Part shown: positions 16,015 through 22,267 of the stretch, piece after piece | Position numbering within the stretch: position 1 is the stretch's first letter | Layout: each line of letters opens with the position of its first letter | Assembly: GCA_018883715.1 (NCBI GenBank) | Contig: JAHLFP010000017.1 | Span: forward strand, 1 to 45,685 | From: Candidatus Allofournierella pullistercoris | Lineage (GTDB): Bacteria > Bacillota > Clostridia > Oscillospirales > Ruminococcaceae | Reading direction: 5' to 3' | DNA: 45,685 nucleotides | Notes under the pieces: generated by a model | Seen by the model: only the letters and a program-made list of their open reading frames with translations | Told to the model about the DNA's origin: nothing | The model's database searches: none | Made by a program: the position numbers and the translations under genes

Positions 16015-16098
16015 TTTGTGCAAAAAAGATGATATGTTGAAAACTTTTAGGGCAAAACGATGAGGTTTTTCAAAATTTCAATAGAAATTTTGCACAAA
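16015..16098. repeat. Nested inverted repeats downstream of trmD
   Basis: TTTGTGCAAAA (16015-16025) is matched by its exact inverse TTTTGCACAAA (16088-16098). The second copy overlaps a 9-bp hairpin, CAAAATTTC-AATA-GAAATTTTG (16071-16092). It is AT-rich with no plus-strand T-run. Its function is unknown; it may contribute to termination or form a leader structure. Confidence 0.45.
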
Positions 16099-16154
16099 GA
16101 ACAATATATCAGATTTTCTGTATTTGGAAAACTGACAAAAATGCGTGGGGAGAC

Positions 16155-16183
16155 TGTACTTTTTTCCAGGAATGGGATATAGT
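16155..16183 (+). promoter_or_regulatory. Possible HPr gene promoter
   Basis: A -10 TATAGT (16178-16183) has a weak -35 TGTACT (16155-16160) 17 bases upstream. The -35 matches the consensus in only three or so positions. Confidence 0.4.
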
Positions 16184-16232
16184 AAACAGTACAGAAGCCC
16201 ATTGAATCTTTTAGAAATAGGAGCGAGTGAAG

Positions 16233-16496
16233 ATGTTTGTCAAAGAAGTTACTGTACAAAACAAGGTAGGTCTGCACGCTCGTCCCGCAACCTTCTTTAT
16301 CCAGAAAGCCAACGAGTTCAAGTCTTCGATTTGGGTGGAGAAAGAGGAGCGGCGTGTTAACGCAAAGAGCCTTTTGGGTGTACTGAGCCTGGGCATCGTG
16401 GGTGGTACCAACATTCGGATCATTGCAGACGGTGCGGATGAACAGGATGCAGTGGAAGGCTTGATCAAGCTGGTAGAGTCCGGTTTTTCCGAGTAA
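16233..16496 (+). CDS. ptsH: HPr-family phosphocarrier protein
   Basis: The 87-aa protein carries VGLHARPAT with the His phosphorylated by enzyme I, and NAKSLLGVLSLG with the regulatory Ser46 site phosphorylated by HPr kinase in Firmicutes. Both residues are intact, so this is a true HPr rather than Crh. It passes phosphate from PEP to sugar PTS permeases and acts in carbon catabolite control. I chose the ATG at 16233, 10 bases after AGGAG; a GTG at 16227 is closer than usual. It stands alone, without ptsI, and is followed by a terminator. Confidence 0.93.
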   Translation: MFVKEVTVQNKVGLHARPATFFIQKANEFKSSIWVEKEERRVNAKSLLGVLSLGIVGGTNIRIIADGADEQDAVEGLIKLVESGFSE

Positions 16497-16519
16497 GCAA
16501 TAGGTGCATACATGACATA

Positions 16520-16556
16520 AGAGAGCGGGTTTGCATAAGACCCGCTCTCTTTCTTT
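16520..16556 (+). terminator. Terminator after ptsH
   Basis: AGAGAGCGGGT (16520-16530) pairs with ACCCGCTCTCT (16540-16550), then TTCTTTC. The perfect 11-bp stem is clear. Confidence 0.88.
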
Positions 16557-16589
16557 CGGTGCTGGGAGCAATGCAAAAGGAGGGTGGAC

Positions 16590-18431
16590 ATGACCAAAGC
16601 ACAATTGTACGAAAAGGCAAAAATGCTTCCCCTATTGCCGGGGGTTTATATCATTCGGGATGAAAAGGACAAGATTATCTATATCGGCAAGGCCAAGCGT
16701 TTGCGCACCCGGGTAAGCCAGTATTTTCGGCAGGGGGTTCCCCATGATGCCAAGGTAACCCAGATGATTGCTCATGCCCACCATTTTGATGTGATTGTCT
16801 GCCAAAGCGAGTTTGAAGCACTGGTGCTGGAGGCCAGCCAGATTAAGGCTCATACCCCCAAGTACAACATTCTGCTGAAGGACGACAAGGGGTACAGCTA
16901 TGTAAAAGTCACCAAAGAAGCCTATCCCCGGATTTCCGCCGTGTTGCAAAAGGAAGAGGACGATGCGCTGTACATCGGCCCATATACCAGTAGTTTTGCG
17001 GTGCGGGAGATGGTGGAGACGGTGCAGGATGCCTTTATGCTGCCCCGGTGCAACCGACGTTTTCCCCAAGATATTGGAAAAGGCCGCCCCTGCCTGAATG
17101 CCCACATTGGAAAATGTATGGCGGTGTGCAGTGGGAAAATCAGCCAGCAAGCCTACCAGGAAAGTGTCCAGCAGGCGGTGCGGATGATTAAGTACGGCAA
17201 AAAGGAGATTGTAAAGACCCTCCAAAAACGGATGGAAGAAGCCTCGGAACGGCTGGATTTTGAGCAGGCCGCCTTGTTGCGGGACCAGATTGCCGCTATT
17301 CAAAAGGTGTCCGCTGGTCAAAAAGTGGTGGTGGACGAAAACGTCCAGATGGACGTGATTGCCTTTGCCGCATCCCAGCGAAGCAGTTGTGCCGCAATCT
17401 TGCGGTATCGCCAGGGACGGCTCAGCGATAAAAAGGAGTTTGTATTCCGGGATACCTGGGATTTACAGGCACTGCGGGAGGAATTTTTGCCCCGCTATTA
17501 TCTGGACGGGGAGGAAATCCCCAAGGTAATTGCAGTGGACGAACTGCCGGAGGACAGCGAGTCGTTGCAAGAGCTTTTGGAGCAAACCCGTGGTTCCAAG
17601 GTGCAGTTGTATGTGCCCCAGCGAGGGGACAACGCAAAGCTGGTGCAGATGGCCTATACCAATGCGGTGGAGCGTCTTGCAAGAGAGAGCGGACGGGTGG
17701 ACCGCCAGCAGCGGCTACTGGATGAAGCGGCGGCGGTGCTGGGGCTGGAAAAGCCCCCCATGGTGATTGAAAGCTATGATATTTCCAACTGGGGCGATGG
17801 CACAAGCGTCTGCGGTATGGTGGTGTTTGAAAATGGACGCCCCCAGAAAAGCGGTTATCGGCGATTTAAAATCCAGAGTGTGGCTACCACGGATGATTAT
17901 GCTAGTATGGCCGAAGCCCTCAGCCGTCGTGCCGCTGAATATGAAAAACAACCGGGCGGACAGTTTTCGGTCAAGCCGGATTTAATTCTGCTGGACGGAG
18001 GAAAGGGGCAGGTCAGTGCGGTGAAAAAGGCGTTAGCGCACACCAAGCTGGCGGATGTCCCCCTGTTTGGCATGGTGAAGGACGACCGACACAGAACCCG
18101 TGCCATCATCAACGCACAGGGGCAGGAGATTGCCATCTCCATGCACCGGAATTTCTTCACCTTTGTTTCCAGCATCCAGGACGAGGTACACCGCTTTTCC
18201 ATTGCGTACCAAAGAACCAACCAGAAAAAGAAATCCTACGCATCCAGCCTGACGGAGGTGCCGGGGGTTGGCCCGGCCACCGCCAAGGCATTGATGGCGC
18301 ATTTTCGCTCGGTTGGCGGGGTGCGACAGGCCGGGGTGGAAGAGCTGGAGCAGGTGAAAGGGGTTGGCCCTCAGCTTGCACAAACCATCTACCGGCATTT
18401 TCACGGTGAACACAAGGAGGATACCCCATGA
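16590..18431 (+). CDS. uvrC: Excinuclease ABC subunit C
   Basis: UvrC makes both incisions around bulky DNA lesions after UvrAB loading. The 613-aa protein has a GIY-YIG nuclease at residues 12-90 (GVYIIRDEKDKIIYIGKAK), a UVR motif near 205-240 (RMEEASERLDFEQAALLRDQI) and the RNase H-like endonuclease core (IESYDISN, LILLDGGKGQVSA, FGMVKDDRHRTRAI). Tandem helix-hairpin-helix motifs (LTEVPGVGPATAKAL, VKGVGPQLAQTI) close it. AAAGGAGGG precedes the ATG at 16590; a GTG at 16584 is too close. The next gene overlaps by 4 bases. Confidence 0.97.
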   Translation: MTKAQLYEKAKMLPLLPGVYIIRDEKDKIIYIGKAKRLRTRVSQYFRQGVPHDAKVTQMIAHAHHFDVIVCQSEFEALVLEASQIKAHTPKYNILLKDDKGYSYVKVTKEAYPRISAVLQKEEDDALYIGPYTSSFAVREMVETVQDAFMLPRCNRRFPQDIGKGRPCLNAHIGKCMAVCSGKISQQAYQESVQQAVRMIKYGKKEIVKTLQKRMEEASERLDFEQAALLRDQIAAIQKVSAGQKVVVDENVQMDVIAFAASQRSSCAAILRYRQGRLSDKKEFVFRDTWDLQALREEFLPRYYLDGEEIPKVIAVDELPEDSESLQELLEQTRGSKVQLYVPQRGDNAKLVQMAYTNAVERLARESGRVDRQQRLLDEAAAVLGLEKPPMVIESYDISNWGDGTSVCGMVVFENGRPQKSGYRRFKIQSVATTDDYASMAEALSRRAAEYEKQPGGQFSVKPDLILLDGGKGQVSAVKKALAHTKLADVPLFGMVKDDRHRTRAIINAQGQEIAISMHRNFFTFVSSIQDEVHRFSIAYQRTNQKKKSYASSLTEVPGVGPATAKALMAHFRSVGGVRQAGVEELEQVKGVGPQLAQTIYRHFHGEHKEDTP

Positions 18432-18904
18432 CAGAACAGAAACAGCTTGACCAGGCGCTGGAATACTATGCCGGGCAGAGGATGGGACAAAGCCCGTTAG
18501 ACCAAACCAGCACCATTGCCCTACTGCGGGAGATTCAGGACATCTTTGGCTATATTCCCGGCTATACACTGGAGCAGGTCTGTCAGACCACAGGCTATAA
18601 ACTGCCCTTGTTGCAAAAGCTCATCCGGCTGTATCCCAGCCTGAAAACCAGCAAGGCCGCCCATGAAATTGTGGTATGCAGTGGAGGCCGCTGTGGCAAT
18701 GCAGGGGCAGGAGAGCTTTTGCGGCAGCTGGAAGAAGGCTTAAAGCAACTGCCCCAGGATACCGCCATTTTGCGCACCCAGATGTGTTTTAAACAGTGCG
18801 GGAAAGGCCCGAATATTCAACTGGATGGACAGATGTACAACGGCTGTGACAGCCAGACTGTCAAGGAAATGCTTGAGCAGTTAAAGCGGAAAGTGGGAGA
18901 ATAA
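18428..18904 (+). CDS. NuoE-like thioredoxin-fold [2Fe-2S] protein, orphan
   Basis: This 158-aa protein matches the 24-kDa subunit family (NuoE/HndA/HoxE): an N-terminal helical bundle (LLREIQDIFGYIP is the usual opening) then a thioredoxin-like fold. The four cluster ligands are present as C84-x4-C89 and C120-x3-C124. In complex I and NAD-dependent hydrogenases this subunit relays electrons next to a NuoF flavoprotein. Here it overlaps uvrC by ATGA and is followed by rsmD, with no NuoF or hydrogenase gene nearby. Its partner must be encoded elsewhere, or it has another role. Confidence 0.85.
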   Translation: MTEQKQLDQALEYYAGQRMGQSPLDQTSTIALLREIQDIFGYIPGYTLEQVCQTTGYKLPLLQKLIRLYPSLKTSKAAHEIVVCSGGRCGNAGAGELLRQLEEGLKQLPQDTAILRTQMCFKQCGKGPNIQLDGQMYNGCDSQTVKEMLEQLKRKVGE

Positions 18905-18923
18905 GGCCAGATTCTTCCAAAGC

Positions 18924-18952
18924 TTGACAAAGTGGGAAAAGGGTTCCATAAT
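18924..18952 (+). promoter_or_regulatory. Promoter of rsmD
   Basis: TTGACA (18924-18929) and CATAAT (18947-18952) are 17 bases apart, 30 bases upstream of the rsmD start. Confidence 0.7.
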
Positions 18953-18982
18953 AAACAATAGCATACAAAAAGGAGAGAGCAG

Positions 18983-19525
18983 ATGCGAGTGATTGCGGGT
19001 ACTGCAAGGGGTACCAAGTTGAAGGCGCTGGCGGGGGAAGAGATAACACGCCCCACCATTGACCGGGTGAAAGAGGGGATGTTCAGCTCCCTGCAATTTG
19101 TACTTCCCGGAGCAAAGGTGCTGGACCTGTATGCGGGAAGCGGACAGCTTGGCATTGAAGCCTTAAGCCGCGGTGCGGCACACTGTACCTTTGTGGACGA
19201 AAATCGGCAGGCACTGGCGGTGGTGCAGTCCAACTGTAAGGCGGCTGGCGTACAAGCCAACAGCGAGTATCTGCTCACACAGGCGGCCCATTTTTTGAAA
19301 ACAACCAAACATCAATACCACATTGCCCTGTTGGACCCACCCTACCACAAGGGGACTCTGACCGAGATTTTGCCCCTGCTGGATGAGGTGATGCTACCCG
19401 GTGCAGTGGTTTTGTGCGAAAGTGAGCGGACGGCGCAGATGCCTGAGCAGTGCGGCGGATTGCAACAAAAAAAGCAGTACCGCTATGGGACGGTGCTGGT
19501 GACTCGTTATGAAAAGGAGCGATAA
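18983..19525 (+). CDS. rsmD: 16S rRNA (guanine966-N2)-methyltransferase
   Basis: This 180-aa Rossmann-fold methyltransferase carries the family start RVIAGTARGTKLKAL, RPTIDRVKEGMFS, the SAM-binding DLYAGSGQLGIEAL (48-61) and the catalytic DPPY (118-121). It methylates G966 of 16S rRNA in the assembled 30S particle. AAAGGAGAGAG precedes the ATG. The coiled-coil gene downstream begins 3 bases after the stop. Confidence 0.95.
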   Translation: MRVIAGTARGTKLKALAGEEITRPTIDRVKEGMFSSLQFVLPGAKVLDLYAGSGQLGIEALSRGAAHCTFVDENRQALAVVQSNCKAAGVQANSEYLLTQAAHFLKTTKHQYHIALLDPPYHKGTLTEILPLLDEVMLPGAVVLCESERTAQMPEQCGGLQQKKQYRYGTVLVTRYEKER

Positions 19526-19528
19526 ACC

Positions 19529-19990
19529 ATGAACATTGATGAACTGCTGGATTTGATGGAAGAATTGATGGAAGAAGGCTCCGCCCTGCCTTTCTCTGGC
19601 GGCAAGCGGATGGTGGATGTGGATCGTGCCAGAACCATCATTGACGAGATTCGTATGAATCTGCCCACCGAAATTCGTCAGGCCAAGGCCATTGTAAACG
19701 ACCGGGCGGAAATTGTGTCCGGCGCAAAGCACGAGGCAGAGCTGATTATCAAAAAGGCGGAGGAGCGTGCCCGTGTTCTGGTGGGTGAGGAACAGATTGT
19801 TCATGCTGCCCAGCAACGCGCGGCGGATATTTTGTCCAGCGCCCAGACCCAATCCCGTGAGATGCGTGTCACCGTTACCGAATACTGCGAAAATATGCTG
19901 CGTACCACCGAAGAGCAGCTGGCTCGCAGTGCCGCAGAGGTGAAAACTGTGCGCTCCAATCTGCGCCAAACTGCAAAGAATGGCGGTTAA
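19529..19990 (+). CDS. DivIVA/ATP-synthase-b-like coiled-coil protein, unknown role
   Basis: This 153-aa charged protein has no predicted membrane helix. Residues 1-20 are acidic (LLDLMEELMEEG). Residues 30-150 form a long helix with heptad-like spacing, including the AKHEAELIIKKAEERARVLVGEEQIV segment common to DivIVA-like and ATP-synthase subunit b-like proteins. A similar protein follows rsmD in many Clostridia, but its function is not established. It is coupled to rsmD by a 3-base gap and closed by a terminator. Confidence 0.75.
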   Translation: MNIDELLDLMEELMEEGSALPFSGGKRMVDVDRARTIIDEIRMNLPTEIRQAKAIVNDRAEIVSGAKHEAELIIKKAEERARVLVGEEQIVHAAQQRAADILSSAQTQSREMRVTVTEYCENMLRTTEEQLARSAAEVKTVRSNLRQTAKNGG

Positions 19991-20012
19991 GGCAATCTTT
20001 TCCACATGATAC

Positions 20013-20055
20013 AAAAACAGGTGCTTCTGGCTGTCTGCCGGGGCACCTGTTTTTC
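20013..20055 (+). terminator. Terminator of the rsmD unit
   Basis: AAAAACAGGTGC (20013-20024) pairs with GCACCTGTTTTT (20043-20054); the loop is 18 nt. Confidence 0.85.
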
Positions 20056-20072
20056 TTTGAAGGAACTTCCCC

Positions 20073-20096
20073 GCTTGTTGAAAACTTTCAACAAGC
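20073..20096. repeat. 24-bp near-perfect palindrome upstream of mraZ
   Basis: GCTTGTTGAAA-AC-TTTCAACAAGC is an 11-bp perfect inverted repeat around a 2-bp centre. It lies between the rsmD terminator and the mraZ promoter, about 85 bp upstream of the -35. The short 2-nt centre is better suited to a protein-bound operator than to an RNA hairpin. No regulator can be named. Confidence 0.6.
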
Positions 20097-20180
20097 AGAT
20101 GGGGCTTGGATTTTGACAAACAAGCGGGAAAAAAGCAGAAAAAAGATGGGAATTTCACAATTCTTTTTTCCAGTTCTGAC

Positions 20181-20209
20181 TTGCAATTCTGGCCTTTCTA
20201 CCGTATAAT
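20181..20209 (+). promoter_or_regulatory. Promoter of the division/cell-wall cluster
   Basis: TTGCAA (20181-20186) and TATAAT (20204-20209) are 17 bases apart. The start is expected near 20216. Confidence 0.88.
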
Positions 20210-20218
20210 ATTTTTACA

Positions 20219-20243
20219 GTGGGGGAATGTGGGACAAAGTGGG
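20219..20243 (+). promoter_or_regulatory. MraZ operator: three GTGGG repeats at 10-bp period
   Basis: GTGGG occurs at 20219, 20229 and 20239, exactly one helical turn apart and directly after the -10. MraZ represses its own promoter by binding such repeated TGGGN boxes spaced by 5 bp, as shown in E. coli and mycoplasmas. A leader of about 100 nt follows before mraZ. Confidence 0.85.
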
Positions 20244-20321
20244 AGATTTTCCACCCGTGTGTAGATGCTATGTGGAAAACTTTCACCCCTTTCCTCGTTA
20301 AGCAAAGGGGGAGGGCCGCCA

Positions 20322-20741
20322 ATGTTAATGGGGGAATACAAGTACACCATTGATGAAAAAGGTCGGCTCAACCTGCCCACCCGCTTTCGGGAGCAGATGG
20401 GCAGCTCCTTGGTGGTCACCCGGTGGCTGGACCAGTGTTTGGTGTTGTTCAGCCAGCAACGATGGGAGAGCATCTGCCAGCAGATTACCGCCCAGGGCAT
20501 GGTGAAAACCAGAGACATGCAACGGTTTCTGTTTGCCATGGCCACCGAGGTGATGCCGGATCGGCAGGGGCGAATTCTTATCAGTGGCCCCTTGCGCCAG
20601 CACGCTGGTCTGGACAAGGACGTAACCATCATTGGAGTGGGAACCCATGCCGAGCTTTGGAATTCCCAGGCGTGGCAGGACAAGCAGTCCGCCTTTGGAA
20701 GCCAGGAGCTGGAAGCGGCCCTGGAAGAATTGTCGTTATAA
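20322..20741 (+). CDS. mraZ: Transcriptional regulator MraZ
   Basis: This 139-aa protein is a tandem of two SpoVT/AbrB-like domains. The first opens with MGEYKYTIDEKGRLNLPTRF, and the second carries MPDRQGRILISGPLRQHAGL. MraZ forms a ring and represses the cluster by binding the repeats upstream at 20219-20243. I chose the ATG at 20322, after AAAGGGGGAGGG; the family normally begins MxMGEY, as here. It is followed by rsmH in the usual order. Confidence 0.96.
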   Translation: MLMGEYKYTIDEKGRLNLPTRFREQMGSSLVVTRWLDQCLVLFSQQRWESICQQITAQGMVKTRDMQRFLFAMATEVMPDRQGRILISGPLRQHAGLDKDVTIIGVGTHAELWNSQAWQDKQSAFGSQELEAALEELSL

Positions 20742-20765
20742 ACTATGCAACAGGAGAAAACATCC

Positions 20766-21689
20766 ATGGAGTTCAATCATATTCCGGTTTTGCTACAAGA
20801 ATGCCTGGATGGGCTTGCCATTGACCCTGCGGGGATTTATCTGGATGGCACGGCGGGCGGTGGCGGACATTCCAGCCAGATTGCCCAGCGGTTGACCACC
20901 GGACGACTGGTAAGCTTGGATCAGGACCCGGACGCCATTCAAGCGGCGGGCAAAGCGTTGGAGGGCTTACCTGCAACATTGGTGCAGACCAACTTTTGCA
21001 ATGCCCGTACCGCCCTGCAACAGCTTGGCATTGACGGAATCAACGGAGCTTTACTGGATTTGGGTGTGTCTTCCCATCAGCTGGATGACGCAAGCCGTGG
21101 ATTTTCCTATCGGGCGGATGCGCCGCTGGATATGCGCATGAGCCAGAGCGGCCCCACCGCCGCCAATTTGGTGAATACCGCCAGCCGGGAAGAGCTGGCT
21201 CGCATTCTGCGAGAATATGGGGAAGAACCCTATGCTTGGGGGATTGCAGGACGACTGGTACAGCGTCGAGAAGAGACGCCCTTTACCACCACCCTGCAAC
21301 TGGCAGATGCCATTGCCAGCGCGGTTCCCCCGGCGGTGCGACGCAAGGATAAAAACCCTGCACGGCGGAGTTTTCAGGCTTTGCGGATTGCGGTCAACAG
21401 CGAGATGGATGTGCTGAGCCAGGGAATGGATGAAATTTTTGATATGCTGCTGCCCAAAGGACGGTTTGCCATCATTACCTTCCATTCGCTGGAGGACAGG
21501 CTGGTGAAAAATAAATTTCGTGAATGGGCCACTGCCTGCACCTGCCCGCCGGAATACCCGGTTTGCGTATGTGGCGGTAAGGCAAAGGCCAAACTGATTA
21601 CCCGCAAGCCCATCGAGGCGGCGGCAGAGGAACTGGCGGAAAATCGGCGCAGTCGTTCCGCCAAACTGCGTGTGATTGAGAAACTGTAA
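20766..21689 (+). CDS. rsmH: 16S rRNA (cytosine1402-N4)-methyltransferase
   Basis: This 307-aa protein was formerly called MraW. It carries FNHIPVLLQECLDGL, the SAM-binding YLDGTAGGGGHS, LLDLGVSSHQLD, FSYRADAPLDMRM, RKDKNPARRSFQALRIAVN and FHSLEDRLVKN. It methylates C1402 in the P site of 16S rRNA with RsmI. The ATG at 20766 follows CAGGAGA; the in-frame ATG at 20745 precedes that site. Its C-terminal segment contains a Cys cluster (ACTCPPEYPVCVCGG), common in Firmicutes. Confidence 0.97.
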   Translation: MEFNHIPVLLQECLDGLAIDPAGIYLDGTAGGGGHSSQIAQRLTTGRLVSLDQDPDAIQAAGKALEGLPATLVQTNFCNARTALQQLGIDGINGALLDLGVSSHQLDDASRGFSYRADAPLDMRMSQSGPTAANLVNTASREELARILREYGEEPYAWGIAGRLVQRREETPFTTTLQLADAIASAVPPAVRRKDKNPARRSFQALRIAVNSEMDVLSQGMDEIFDMLLPKGRFAIITFHSLEDRLVKNKFREWATACTCPPEYPVCVCGGKAKAKLITRKPIEAAAEELAENRRSRSAKLRVIEKL

Positions 21690-21706
21690 CAAAGGAGGTG
21701 AGCCAT

Positions 21707-22180
21707 ATGGCACAAACTGCATATGAACTGGAACGGTTTGCCAACCGACCCCTTGACACCAAACCCCGGATGCGTGCAGTGCGAGGCAACAAGCAGAAGC
21801 TGAAGGTGAATACCCGCCAGGTTCGGATGATTGCCAGTGCCGCAGTGCTTGTGGTGATGGCGATGGGATTGGTGCAGAGCCAGGCCACGGTGGCACAGCT
21901 CACCACCGAAATTCAGGCAGTAAACAAGCGGCTGGTGAATGCGCAAAGCCAAAACAACTATCTGGTCGGTGTGATGGATAGTAAAACCAGCCTGAAAAAT
22001 GTGGAGCAGATTGCCATTACTCAGCTGGGGCTGATGAAGATGGACAAGAGCCAAATTACTTATGTAACGCTGGAGCAACAGGCGGCAGTGGAGCGTCCCC
22101 AAAGCGACATGGATCGGTGGATTGATGCACTGGTGGAAACTTGGCACGGGTTATTTGACCAGCTTGGCTCCCAATCGTAA
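21707..22180 (+). CDS. ftsL: FtsL-like division protein
   Basis: This 157-aa bitopic protein has a basic cytoplasmic N-terminus (residues 1-38), one membrane helix at about 39-57 (RMIASAAVLVVMAMGLVQ), then a leucine-zipper-like periplasmic helix (VAQLTTEIQAVNKRLVNAQSQNNYL). That is the FtsL layout, and the position between rsmH and a PBP is the standard one. FtsL with FtsB/DivIC and FtsQ activates FtsW-FtsI. AAAGGAGGTGA lies at ideal distance from the ATG at 21707. Confidence 0.85.
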   Translation: MAQTAYELERFANRPLDTKPRMRAVRGNKQKLKVNTRQVRMIASAAVLVVMAMGLVQSQATVAQLTTEIQAVNKRLVNAQSQNNYLVGVMDSKTSLKNVEQIAITQLGLMKMDKSQITYVTLEQQAAVERPQSDMDRWIDALVETWHGLFDQLGSQS

Positions 22181-22187
22181 ATTTTTC

Positions 22188-22216
22188 AAAAGCGTGCCAC
22201 CAGTGCACGCTTTTTT
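22188..22216 (+). terminator. Hairpin terminator between ftsL and the PBP gene
   Basis: AAAAGCGTGC (22188-22197) pairs with GCACGCTTTT and is followed by six Ts. It is compact and strong, yet lies inside the cluster. It may attenuate downstream expression or imply a separate promoter, which I do not see. Confidence 0.8.
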
Positions 22217-22267
22217 CTGATTATAGGGCGAGGGTTTCGCCCAGGCAATCAAAGGATGAAATAGGAT

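Noticed and set aside
20073-20096. CcpA cre site or LexA box
   Set aside because: The palindrome lacks the central CG of cre and does not match the GAAC-N4-GTTC LexA box of Firmicutes.
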